Below, in pieces: positions 35,499-43,069 of a stretch of DNA of 64,000 nt. The notes beneath the pieces are model-generated. The model was not told the DNA's origin and ran no database searches. It saw only the letters and a list, made by a program, of their open reading frames with translations. Each line of letters begins with the position of its first letter. Within the stretch, counting starts at the first letter, position 1. The stretch lies in NCBI RefSeq assembly GCF_008693105.1, contig NZ_VXKK01000042.1, positions 1 to 64,000 of the forward strand, read 5' to 3'. Made by a program: the position numbers and the translations under genes. The DNA comes from Corynebacterium flavescens. GTDB taxonomy: Bacteria; Actinomycetota; Actinomycetes; Mycobacteriales; Mycobacteriaceae.

Positions 35499-37610
35499 AT
35501 GGCTTTGACCACATCCCCTACCTCAAAGAACCCGGCCCCTACCAAGAAGGCCACCGCGCGGCCCGATTCCGGCGCCGGCCCGCCGGATGCCTCCACGCCC
35601 AAGGCCGAAGTAGGCAGTCCCCAACGCCTGCCCATCACCCCGGATCACTCCGTGGCGCGCGAGCTGCAGGCGCTTCTCGACGGCGGGTATGGCGACTACC
35701 GCAACTCCCTGCGCGGGTTCATGGCAGATCCGCAGCTCTACCCGCGCCCTGAGCTATCGACCGCGCAGCAGCGCCAACACACCTTTGACAACCTGTCCAA
35801 GGTCTGCGAGCAAGGCGGTTTCCAGCGCGGCATGCGCCGCGAGAACGGCGGCGAGGGGCAGCCCATCCTGGCCACCTTCACCCTCGAGTCCCTGGCCTGG
35901 GGCAACGGCTCCCTGGCCATCAAGGCCGGCGTCCAATGGGGGCTATGGGGCGGAGCACTAGATCAGCTCGGCACCGAACGCCACCGCGAGTGGGTGGAGA
36001 AGGCAGCCTCCCTGGAGCTGCCCGGCTGCTTCGCCATGACGGAGTGCGGCCACGGTTCAGACGTGCAAAACCTCGAGACCACCGCCACCTATGACCCGCA
36101 GACTCAAGAGTTCATCATCCACACCCCGCGGGATTCGGCCGTGAAGAACTACATCGGCAATGCCGCCGTTGATGGTCGCGCCGCAGTGGTCTTTGCCCAG
36201 CTCATTACCCCGGAGAGCGATGGCCGTTCCAACGGCGTCCACGCGCTTATCGTTCCCCTGCGTGACGCCGATGGATCGCTGCAGCCAGGGGTGAGCGCCG
36301 GGGATCACGGGCACAAGGGCGGCCTGCTCGGCGTCGATAATGGCACCCTGCGCTTTGACAAGGTGCGCGTTCCCCGCGTAAACCTGCTCAACCGCTTTGC
36401 CGACGTCGATGCGGATGGGCGCTATCACTCGCCCATCTCCAACCAGAATGCCCGCTTCTTCACCATGCTGGGGACGCTTATCCGCGGGCGCATCGGCGTG
36501 GCCGGCGCCGCGGGCGGGGCCACCCAGGCCGCTCTCGACATCGCGGTACGCTATGCCACGCGGCGCCGCCAGTTCGAGGGAGCAACAGGAGCCGAAAAGC
36601 GCCTCATTGAGCACCGCCAGCACCGCAGGCGCCTGCTCATTCCGCTCGCCCGCACCTATGCGCTGCACCTGCTCTACGTGCAGATTCTCGAACGCTACCA
36701 GGAAATCAACGACGAGCAGGAGGCCGGCAAGTGGTCGGTGGCAGAGCCCACCGAGGCACAGAAGTTTGCCTCCAGGGAGATGGAATCCCTCGCCGCGGCC
36801 ATCAAGACCGCACAGACTGCGAACGCCACCTCTACGATTCAGGAATGCCGCGAGGCTTGTGGCGGGGCCGGGTACATATCAGAGAACCGCTTGACCACCT
36901 ACCGCGCGGACTCGGATGTCTTTTCCACCTTCGAGGGCGATAACACCGTTCTCATTCAGATGGTGGGCAAGAACCTGCTCACCGCCTATGGCCGCGAGAT
37001 GAATGAGCTCTCTCCCTGGGAGACGGTCAAGTATGCGGCAACCACCGCCAGCGATGTGGTCCGGCGCCGAGCCGGCTTCACCACCCGCCTGCAGCGCCTG
37101 CGCGATCTCGTTAGCGAAACGGAGGCGGCCTCGCTGTTTAACCCTTCCTACCAGGCCAAGCTAATCGACGACCGTGCACAATCGGTCCTCTTCGCCCTTG
37201 TGCGCCGCATCCAGCCGGCGCGGAAAGCAGACCGGGTACAAGCGGCCGCCATCGTGGACAAGTGCCAGGACCACCTCATCGCTGCCGGCTGGGCGCGCGT
37301 CGATGCACTGCTCATCCAGGCCATGGTGGAGGCGGAAGAAAAGCTCGAGGAAGGCTCACAAGCCCGGCAGGTCTTTGAGCAGCTGCGCCACCTCTTCGCC
37401 TTCGACACCATAGTCCAACACGCGGGCTGGTATCAGGAGCACCGGGAGCTGCCTTCCGGCAGGATCAAGGCCGCACGCGCCGCCATCAACGATCTGGTGG
37501 ATTCCCTGGGCCCGTGGGCGGAGGTCCTGGTTGAGGGCTTCGGGCTGCCCGCCGAGGTCCATGACGTGCCCATGCTCAACGGCGCAGGGGTAGACCCGCT
37601 GCTGCGCTAG
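35499..37610 (+). CDS. Acyl-CoA oxidase/dehydrogenase family flavoenzyme
   Basis: 703 aa, longer than typical FadE proteins (about 380-610 aa). After a Pro/Lys-rich N-terminus of about 50 residues comes the oxidase-type core FAMTECGHGSDVQNLETTATYDP near 180-200 and IIHTPRDSAVKNYIGNAA, then RIGVAGAAGGA and the FAD-domain motif REACGGAGY near 451. A C-terminal acyl-CoA-oxidase-like helical domain follows. The motif pattern is closer to peroxisomal-type oxidases, which pass electrons to O2 and make H2O2, than to ETF-linked dehydrogenases. AAGGAG precedes ATG 35499. The stop overlaps the convergent trhA stop by three bases. Confidence 0.85.
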   Translation: MALTTSPTSKNPAPTKKATARPDSGAGPPDASTPKAEVGSPQRLPITPDHSVARELQALLDGGYGDYRNSLRGFMADPQLYPRPELSTAQQRQHTFDNLSKVCEQGGFQRGMRRENGGEGQPILATFTLESLAWGNGSLAIKAGVQWGLWGGALDQLGTERHREWVEKAASLELPGCFAMTECGHGSDVQNLETTATYDPQTQEFIIHTPRDSAVKNYIGNAAVDGRAAVVFAQLITPESDGRSNGVHALIVPLRDADGSLQPGVSAGDHGHKGGLLGVDNGTLRFDKVRVPRVNLLNRFADVDADGRYHSPISNQNARFFTMLGTLIRGRIGVAGAAGGATQAALDIAVRYATRRRQFEGATGAEKRLIEHRQHRRRLLIPLARTYALHLLYVQILERYQEINDEQEAGKWSVAEPTEAQKFASREMESLAAAIKTAQTANATSTIQECREACGGAGYISENRLTTYRADSDVFSTFEGDNTVLIQMVGKNLLTAYGREMNELSPWETVKYAATTASDVVRRRAGFTTRLQRLRDLVSETEAASLFNPSYQAKLIDDRAQSVLFALVRRIQPARKADRVQAAAIVDKCQDHLIAAGWARVDALLIQAMVEAEEKLEEGSQARQVFEQLRHLFAFDTIVQHAGWYQEHRELPSGRIKAARAAINDLVDSLGPWAEVLVEGFGLPAEVHDVPMLNGAGVDPLLR

Positions 37611-38341
37611 TTCCCCGCGGAGACAACCACCATCCACACCGCCACGATATGCACCGCAGCAGCGGCGATCGTGGCGGTGTGGAAGTGCTCGTGATAGCCA
37701 TACCAGCGGGCATTGCGACCGGGCCATTTGAAGCCATAGACCAAAGCGCCCAGGGAATAGACAATCCCGCCGGCGAAGAGCAGCCACACCACCGTGGGGC
37801 CAGCCGTGGCCCACAGCGTAGGAATAAGCGGGAGCACCAGCCATCCCAAGGAGAGGTACACCACCACATCCAGCCAGCGCGGGTGAGTTATCCAGACGAG
37901 GTTTAAGACCACGCCGAGAGTCGCACCCGCCCAGGCTATGCCAAGCATCCAGGCTGCTTGGCTCGGGGAAAGCGCGATGAGGCACAGCGGCGTGTAGGTC
38001 GCTGCGATAAAGACGGCGATGGTGGCGTGATCCGCGCGGCGCCACCACTGCACTGCGCGCGCGGTGGTCCACGGCCCTCGGTGATAGAGAGCCGAAACCC
38101 CAAAGAGGGAGACGATGCCCACCCCGTAGACAGTGACGCCGAGGGCCGGGCCCCAAGACAGAGTCATCCAGGAATAGGTGATGAGCACCGTCGAGGCCAC
38201 GACGGACAGCAGCGCCGCCACAAGGTGCGCCCAGCCGCGAATGAGCGGGCGTGGCCCACGGTCCGCGACCCAATACGTGCGTTTTACCAGCGGCTCCGTG
38301 GGCACACCCAAAGCGTGTGCCTGCTGGTTTGCCTTCTTCAT
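37607..38341 (-). CDS. trhA: Hemolysin III / TrhA family membrane protein
   Basis: 244 aa with seven predicted helices. The metal-site motifs of the PAQR-like HlyIII fold are visible: SALYHRGPW near 84, RRADHATIAVFIAATYTP near 102 and HEHFHTATIAAAAVHIVAVW near 217. Bacterial members affect membrane lipid homeostasis; true hemolytic activity is rarely shown. GAGG stands 7 bases before ATG 38341. An 18-bp perfect palindrome lies 116 bases upstream. Confidence 0.85.
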   Translation of the reverse strand: MKKANQQAHALGVPTEPLVKRTYWVADRGPRPLIRGWAHLVAALLSVVASTVLITYSWMTLSWGPALGVTVYGVGIVSLFGVSALYHRGPWTTARAVQWWRRADHATIAVFIAATYTPLCLIALSPSQAAWMLGIAWAGATLGVVLNLVWITHPRWLDVVVYLSLGWLVLPLIPTLWATAGPTVVWLLFAGGIVYSLGALVYGFKWPGRNARWYGYHEHFHTATIAAAAVHIVAVWMVVVSAGN

Positions 38342-38456
38342 GCCCTAACCTCAACCCCGGACTTTGCGTAGATTCACCACCGCGACCCACTCAAAGTCCT
38401 TCTCAGTACTTACTCCTCCGTAGTATAGGTTCACGCCCGTGCAGATGCCAGATCTA

Positions 38457-38474
38457 GTTTTGGATCCAAAACTC
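38457..38474. promoter_or_regulatory. 18-bp perfect palindrome upstream of trhA
   Basis: AGTTTTGGATCCAAAACT is exactly self-complementary and lies between the end of the MerR-family gene and the start of trhA, both on the minus strand. With no spacer loop it suits a dimeric repressor better than a terminator. The binding protein is unknown. Confidence 0.55.
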
Positions 38475-38531
38475 CAGACCGAGAACTTCGAGCTGCACGT
38501 AACGGTTTAGAGCGTCGCAGAATGCACCCGG

Positions 38532-39362
38532 CTACTGGCTCGCACGCAGCGGGAAGCACAATTGGGTCACCCAGGAAGTTGGGTCAGGGTTCTGAGCAGG
38601 TCCGACATGATAGATGTTGAACATCGGACCGGTTTCCACGTTCCTTTCCGCGATAAACTTACCGATTTCTTGAGTGACTGCCGGCACCTGGGAGTAGTCC
38701 CCGCGCAAAGTGGCTGAAACAATCTCGCATTCGGGCTGTTCACTGAATCCAAGCCCCTGCGGGGGTTCAAAACTTTCGGTTACCTCTACCCAAACCTCTA
38801 TATCCACACCACTATCGCGATAGTCGGAGTCGTGGAAAGTTGCGCCGGAAAGGCCGCTGGAGGGAAGCACTGCATCACTGTGCCGCAGTAAATCCATAAG
38901 CTCATTCCACAGCTCGCCTTCCGCATCATAGGAGTCTATAACTCTCCGCACGGTGGCCAGTTTCAAGGAAGGCAGGGTCTCGATCTTCACTTCGCTCATC
39001 TCAGGGTGTCCTTTCAAATAAGCTCGCAACCGATCCAGGTTGGCGAGTTCTTGGTGTACTGCCGCGCTTTTTGCCGCCAGATCCGCATGGTGCCTGGCGA
39101 GCACAACGGCAATATGGGCAGGATCATCGACAACAGGGAGGACCTGCGCGATTGAGCGCACGGAAAAACCAGCGGCTCTCAGCCTCATGACCAGGGCAGC
39201 TTCTTTCACTTGTTCAGCGCGGTAGAAGCGCCGCCCGCTGCTTTCATTGACATAATCCGGCTCAATGAGTCCGTGACCTTGGTAGTAACGCAGCATGCGC
39301 ACGCTAATTCCTGCAAGCTGGGAAAACAGGCCTATCGGCAGGAGTTCGTGGTGATGATCCAT
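38532..39362 (-). CDS. MerR-family regulator with GyrI-like effector domain
   Basis: 276 aa. N-terminal MerR winged helix (LLPIGLFSQLAGISVRMLRYYQGHGL, residues 8-33; SSGRRFYRAEQVKEAALV), a coiled-coil dimerisation helix around 85-115, and a GyrI-like ligand-binding domain from about 120 (VKIETLPSLKLATVRRV...). This is the BmrR/TipA-like class that senses lipophilic or cationic drugs. No cysteines typical of metal sensors are present. The likely target is its own promoter and possibly trhA downstream. The start ATG 39362 lacks a well-spaced Shine-Dalgarno sequence. Confidence 0.85.
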   Translation of the reverse strand: MDHHHELLPIGLFSQLAGISVRMLRYYQGHGLIEPDYVNESSGRRFYRAEQVKEAALVMRLRAAGFSVRSIAQVLPVVDDPAHIAVVLARHHADLAAKSAAVHQELANLDRLRAYLKGHPEMSEVKIETLPSLKLATVRRVIDSYDAEGELWNELMDLLRHSDAVLPSSGLSGATFHDSDYRDSGVDIEVWVEVTESFEPPQGLGFSEQPECEIVSATLRGDYSQVPAVTQEIGKFIAERNVETGPMFNIYHVGPAQNPDPTSWVTQLCFPLRASQ

Positions 39363-39432
39363 GTCCTTAAGTCAACTTCCTGACACTGTGTGAGAAGCAA
39401 ATAGATGTGCCGACAATCACGTGAAGACGCCA

Positions 39433-39475
39433 ACAGCCTTAGCATCCGGGGTTGAACCCCAGAGGCTAAGGCTGT
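39433..39475 (-). terminator. Hairpin terminator downstream of purL
   Basis: ACAGCCTTAGC pairs perfectly with GCTAAGGCTGT, with a second inner GGGG/CCCC stem around TTGAA. It lies 26 bases after the purL stop and just outside the MerR promoter region. Confidence 0.75.
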
Positions 39476-39500
39476 GTGAGCTTAAAGGCGCTAGAGGCGC

Positions 39501-41774
39501 TTATTCGACGACGGAGTTTGCCCCCACCGCGTGGCCAAAGAGGCCTGGCAAGGTCGCGGCCCAGGCCTCATGCAGCTGTGCGAGCGGCAGGCTGGCATCG
39601 CCGAAGGTGAACTCACCGGAGTCATTGGTCTCGCCCACGACGGCGGCGGGAATGCCGAGCTCGCCGGCGCGCTGGAGAACGGAGTCCACGCGATCGGCGG
39701 TGGTGGCCACGAGGACGCGGGATGCCGACTCGGAGAAAGCGGCCACGAAAGGATCGGAGTGAATCTTCGACAGGTCGATATTCAGGCCGGTACCCGCACG
39801 GTTGGCCATCTCGAAGGCAGCGACGGCGTTGCCACCCTCGGAGACGTCATGCGCCGCGGTCAGCGAGGTGTTGCCGATGAAGAAATCAGCCAGGGCCTGC
39901 TCGTTGGCCAGATCCACCTGAGGCGGCAGGCCGTTGAGGCCGGCGCCGGAGATCTGCTGCCAGATGGAACCACCAAACTCGTCCTTGGTCTCACCCAAGG
40001 CCACGATGACCTCGGGCTCGGAGACGGTGCCGAGGCGGTGGCCAATGGCCTGGTGCACATCCTCGATGACGCCGAGCACGCCGACGACCGGGGTGGGCAG
40101 GATCGGCTCATCGCCGGTTTGGTTGTAGAAGGAAACGTTGCCGCCGGAGACGGGGATGCTCAGTTCCACAGCGCCGTCGGCAAGCCCGTGGACGGACTCG
40201 CGGAACTGCCACATGACATCGGGGTTCTCCGGGGAACCATAGTTGAGGCAGTTTGTGACGGCCACCGGACGCGCGCCGGTGACAACCACGTTGCGATAAG
40301 CCTCAGCCAGAGCCAGGCGGGCGCCCATGTTCGGATCCAGCTTGGTGTAGCGGCCCGAGGCATCTGCCGAGACAGCCACGCCGCGGCCAGTCTCCTCGTC
40401 GATGCGCAGGACGCCCGAATCGGCGTGCTGAGCTTGGACGGTGTTGCCGCGGACGTAGCGATCATATTGGTCCGTGATGAAATCACGCGAACACAGCGCC
40501 GGGGAGGAAACGAGCTGGAGCAGAGCCTCTCCCAGGTCAGCGTTCTCGATGCCGCGGTAGACCTGGAGATCATCTTGCCAGTCGGGGCGGGCAAAGGGGC
40601 GATCGTAGACGGGGCCCTCGTTGGCGATGGTGTGCGCGGGGGCGTCGACGACGACCTCGCCGTGGTGGCGAATGATGAGGTGCTTTCCGGTGGTGACCTC
40701 GCCGATTTCGGCGCAGGTGACGTCCCAGTGGGCGCAGATTTCCTTGAACTTCTCCACATTCTCCGGGGCCACGACCGCACACATGCGCTCCTGGGACTCG
40801 GAGGCGAGGATCTCCGCGGCGGTCATGTGCTCAGCGCGCAGCGGAACCTCGTCAAGGTTGACTTCCATGCCGCCGTCACCGGAGGCAGCCAGCTCGGAGG
40901 TGGCGCAGGCCAGGCCCGCGCCACCCAAGTCCTGGATGCCGACGACGACGCCGGCCTTGTAGAGGTCGAGGCAGCACTCGATGAGGACCTTCTCTGCGAA
41001 GGGGTCTCCCACCTGCACGGCAGGAAGCTTGCGCTCGGCGCCATCCTCGAAGGTGTCCGAGGCCAGCACGGAGACGCCGCCGATGCCATCGAGGCCGGTG
41101 CGCGAACCAAAGAGGATCACCTTGTTGCCGGTGCCGGAGGCAAAGGCCAGCTTGAGGTCCTCGACCTTGAGCGTGCCCACACACAGGGCGTTGACCAACG
41201 GGTTTCCGGCATAGGACTCATCAAAGACGGTCTCGCCACCGATGTTGGGCAGGCCCAGGCAGTTGCCGTAGTGCGAGATACCGCTGACCACGCCGGGCAG
41301 GACGCGCTTGGTATCCGGGGCATCGGCGGGACCGAAGCGCAGCTGATCCATGACGGCGATGGGACGCGCGCCCATGGCCATGATGTCGCGGACGATGCCG
41401 CCGACGCCGGTAGCTGCGCCCTGGTGGGGCTCGACGTAGGAGGGGTGGTTGTGGGATTCCACGCGGAAGGTCACCGCATTGCCATCGCCGATATCGACGA
41501 CGCCGGCGTTCTCACCGATGCCGGCGAGGATCTTGGAACCCATCTGCTCGGTCATGGTCTCGCCGAAGTAGCGCAGGTGAACCTTGGAGGACTTATAGGA
41601 ACAGTGCTCGGACCACATGACCGAGTACATGGTCAGCTCCGCGTCAGTGGGGCGGCGGCCCAAGATATCGCGGATGCGCTGGTACTCGTCATCCTTGAGC
41701 CCGAGCTCGCGATATGGCTGGGACTGGCCAGGGGTAGTTAAAGCCTGATCGACGGTGTCGTTTTGAACGGTCAT
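39501..41774 (-). CDS. purL: FGAM synthase large subunit PurL
   Basis: 757 aa, the small-type PurL that works with PurQ and PurS. It amidates FGAR to FGAM using ATP. Conserved runs include [19 protein letters not shown] near 51, the catalytic His in [26 protein letters not shown] near 107, [15 protein letters not shown] near 285 and [11 protein letters not shown] near 541. Its start is 30 bases after purQ in a purSQL operon, with a terminator directly downstream. Confidence 0.97.
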   Translation of the reverse strand: MTVQNDTVDQALTTPGQSQPYRELGLKDDEYQRIRDILGRRPTDAELTMYSVMWSEHCSYKSSKVHLRYFGETMTEQMGSKILAGIGENAGVVDIGDGNAVTFRVESHNHPSYVEPHQGAATGVGGIVRDIMAMGARPIAVMDQLRFGPADAPDTKRVLPGVVSGISHYGNCLGLPNIGGETVFDESYAGNPLVNALCVGTLKVEDLKLAFASGTGNKVILFGSRTGLDGIGGVSVLASDTFEDGAERKLPAVQVGDPFAEKVLIECCLDLYKAGVVVGIQDLGGAGLACATSELAASGDGGMEVNLDEVPLRAEHMTAAEILASESQERMCAVVAPENVEKFKEICAHWDVTCAEIGEVTTGKHLIIRHHGEVVVDAPAHTIANEGPVYDRPFARPDWQDDLQVYRGIENADLGEALLQLVSSPALCSRDFITDQYDRYVRGNTVQAQHADSGVLRIDEETGRGVAVSADASGRYTKLDPNMGARLALAEAYRNVVVTGARPVAVTNCLNYGSPENPDVMWQFRESVHGLADGAVELSIPVSGGNVSFYNQTGDEPILPTPVVGVLGVIEDVHQAIGHRLGTVSEPEVIVALGETKDEFGGSIWQQISGAGLNGLPPQVDLANEQALADFFIGNTSLTAAHDVSEGGNAVAAFEMANRAGTGLNIDLSKIHSDPFVAAFSESASRVLVATTADRVDSVLQRAGELGIPAAVVGETNDSGEFTFGDASLPLAQLHEAWAATLPGLFGHAVGANSVVE

Positions 41775-41804
41775 TTTCGCTCTCCTTATAGCTTTCGCGG
41801 TGGC

Positions 41805-42485
41805 TTATGCGGCGGCGTTCGCGACGGCTTTGATGGCGGATACGAACAGGCCCAGGCCATCAAGGGAGGGCCCGGTGAGGGTGTCGATAGCGTGCTCAGG
41901 GTGCGGCATCAAGCCGACGACGCGCCCAGTCTCGTTGGTGATACCGGCGATGGCGTTGAGGGAGCCGTTGTAGTTATCGGTGTAACGGAAGACAACGCGG
42001 CCTTCTTCCTCCAGCGCGCGCAGGGTTTCGCTATCGGCCTGGAAGCGGCCCTCTCCGTGCTTGGAGGGGATGAGGATCTTCTGCCCCTGCTCAAACTCGG
42101 TGGTCCACGCAGTGTTGGCGTTATCCACCTCGAGGTAGGTATCGGTGCAGTGGAAGTGCAGGCCCTGGTTGCGGGTCAACGCACCCGGCAGGAGGCCTGC
42201 CTCAGTAAGGATCTGAAAACCATTGCAAATGCCGAGCACGGGCATGCCACCGCGTGCCTTTTCAATGACGGATTGCATGACGGGCGCCAGCGCCGAGATA
42301 GCCCCGGAGCGAAGGTAGTCACCATAAGAAAAGCCGCCGGGGACGACCACGGCATCGACGCCATGGAGGTCGGCGTCGGCGTGCCAGAGGCTTATGGCCT
42401 CGGCCCCGGCGGTGCGCACGGCACGGGAGGCATCGACATCATCGAGCGTGCCGGGGAAAGTAATAACTCCGATCTTGGCGGTCAC
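41805..42485 (-). CDS. purQ: FGAM synthase glutaminase subunit PurQ
   Basis: 226 aa class I glutamine amidotransferase. The nucleophile is the Cys of [11 protein letters not shown] near residue 89, and the His/Glu pair lies in MPHPEHAID near 200. It feeds ammonia to PurL. Start GTG 42485 directly abuts the purS stop (TAA-GTG), so translation is coupled. Confidence 0.97.
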   Translation of the reverse strand: MTAKIGVITFPGTLDDVDASRAVRTAGAEAISLWHADADLHGVDAVVVPGGFSYGDYLRSGAISALAPVMQSVIEKARGGMPVLGICNGFQILTEAGLLPGALTRNQGLHFHCTDTYLEVDNANTAWTTEFEQGQKILIPSKHGEGRFQADSETLRALEEEGRVVFRYTDNYNGSLNAIAGITNETGRVVGLMPHPEHAIDTLTGPSLDGLGLFVSAIKAVANAAA

Positions 42486-42731
42486 TTACTGGACCTCCAG
42501 ACCGACGACCTCGTAATCCTCGATGACGGTATTGGCCAGCAAGGTGGCTGCTACCTTCTCTAGGTCTGCGGCGGAGACGGCGGAATCATCGATCTCCAGC
42601 TCGAAGCGCTTTCCTTGGCGGACATCACTTATCCCGCTGACTCCGATGCGACCGAGGGCGCGAACGACGGCTTGTCCCTGCGGATCCAGGATTTCAGCCT
42701 TGGGCATGACATTGACAACAACACGAGCCAT
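42486..42731 (-). CDS. purS: FGAM synthase subunit PurS
   Basis: 81 aa, normal PurS length. VVNVMPKAEILDPQGQAVVRALGRIG and DVRQGKRFELEID are characteristic. It bridges PurQ and PurL. First gene of purSQL. AAAGG stands about 9 bases before ATG 42731. A candidate -10 TAAACT on the minus strand is near 42775. Confidence 0.95.
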   Translation of the reverse strand: MARVVVNVMPKAEILDPQGQAVVRALGRIGVSGISDVRQGKRFELEIDDSAVSAADLEKVAATLLANTVIEDYEVVGLEVQ

Positions 42732-42912
42732 GAAATTTTGCCTTTACTGTGTGGGGCTTGGTCTGCGAAGCATAGTTTAACCCGCTGGACCCGCTGGTTC
42801 CTACCCGCCCGAGCGGTTGAGATCACCCCCATATGTTTCCGTTTCCACCCGCCTGGGCCACGCTCCCATACCCACGGCGCCAAACCCGGCGCCAAACCCA
42901 CGGCCAAAGAGG

Positions 42913-42944
42913 TGAACTCCGCTTGAACTCCACAGGCCTATAAA
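42913..42944 (+). promoter_or_regulatory. 11-bp-period direct repeat next to a -10 box, upstream of the nuclease gene
   Basis: TGAACTCC occurs at 42913-42920 and 42924-42931, an 8-bp repeat with 3-bp spacer, followed after 7 bases by TATAAA (42939-42944). There is no good -35 at the normal distance. Paired 8-bp repeats with an 11-bp period are the layout of OmpR-class sites, including the one recalled for corynebacterial PhoR. The rest of the 338-base gap 42732-43069 shows no gene. Confidence 0.45.
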
Positions 42945-43069
42945 AGAACTCTCAGCTGCCTAAACATGAAGTCGCAGGTGCATGGTTGCCCCCGCCACAC
43001 ATGCGTTCAGCGCGTGCAATATAAACGGAAATGCCCATCGCTTTTCTCTCTCTACACGAAGGTTCTTCC

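Noticed and set aside
37356..38390. 344-codon minus-strand frame over trhA
   Set aside because: Shadow frame; the shorter frame at 37607-38341 carries the HlyIII motifs and the hydrophobic helices.
39531..41741. Very long open frame (736 codons) opposite purL
   Set aside because: It is the antisense shadow of a GC-rich gene with strong codon-position bias. It matches no family, while purL on the other strand is unmistakable.
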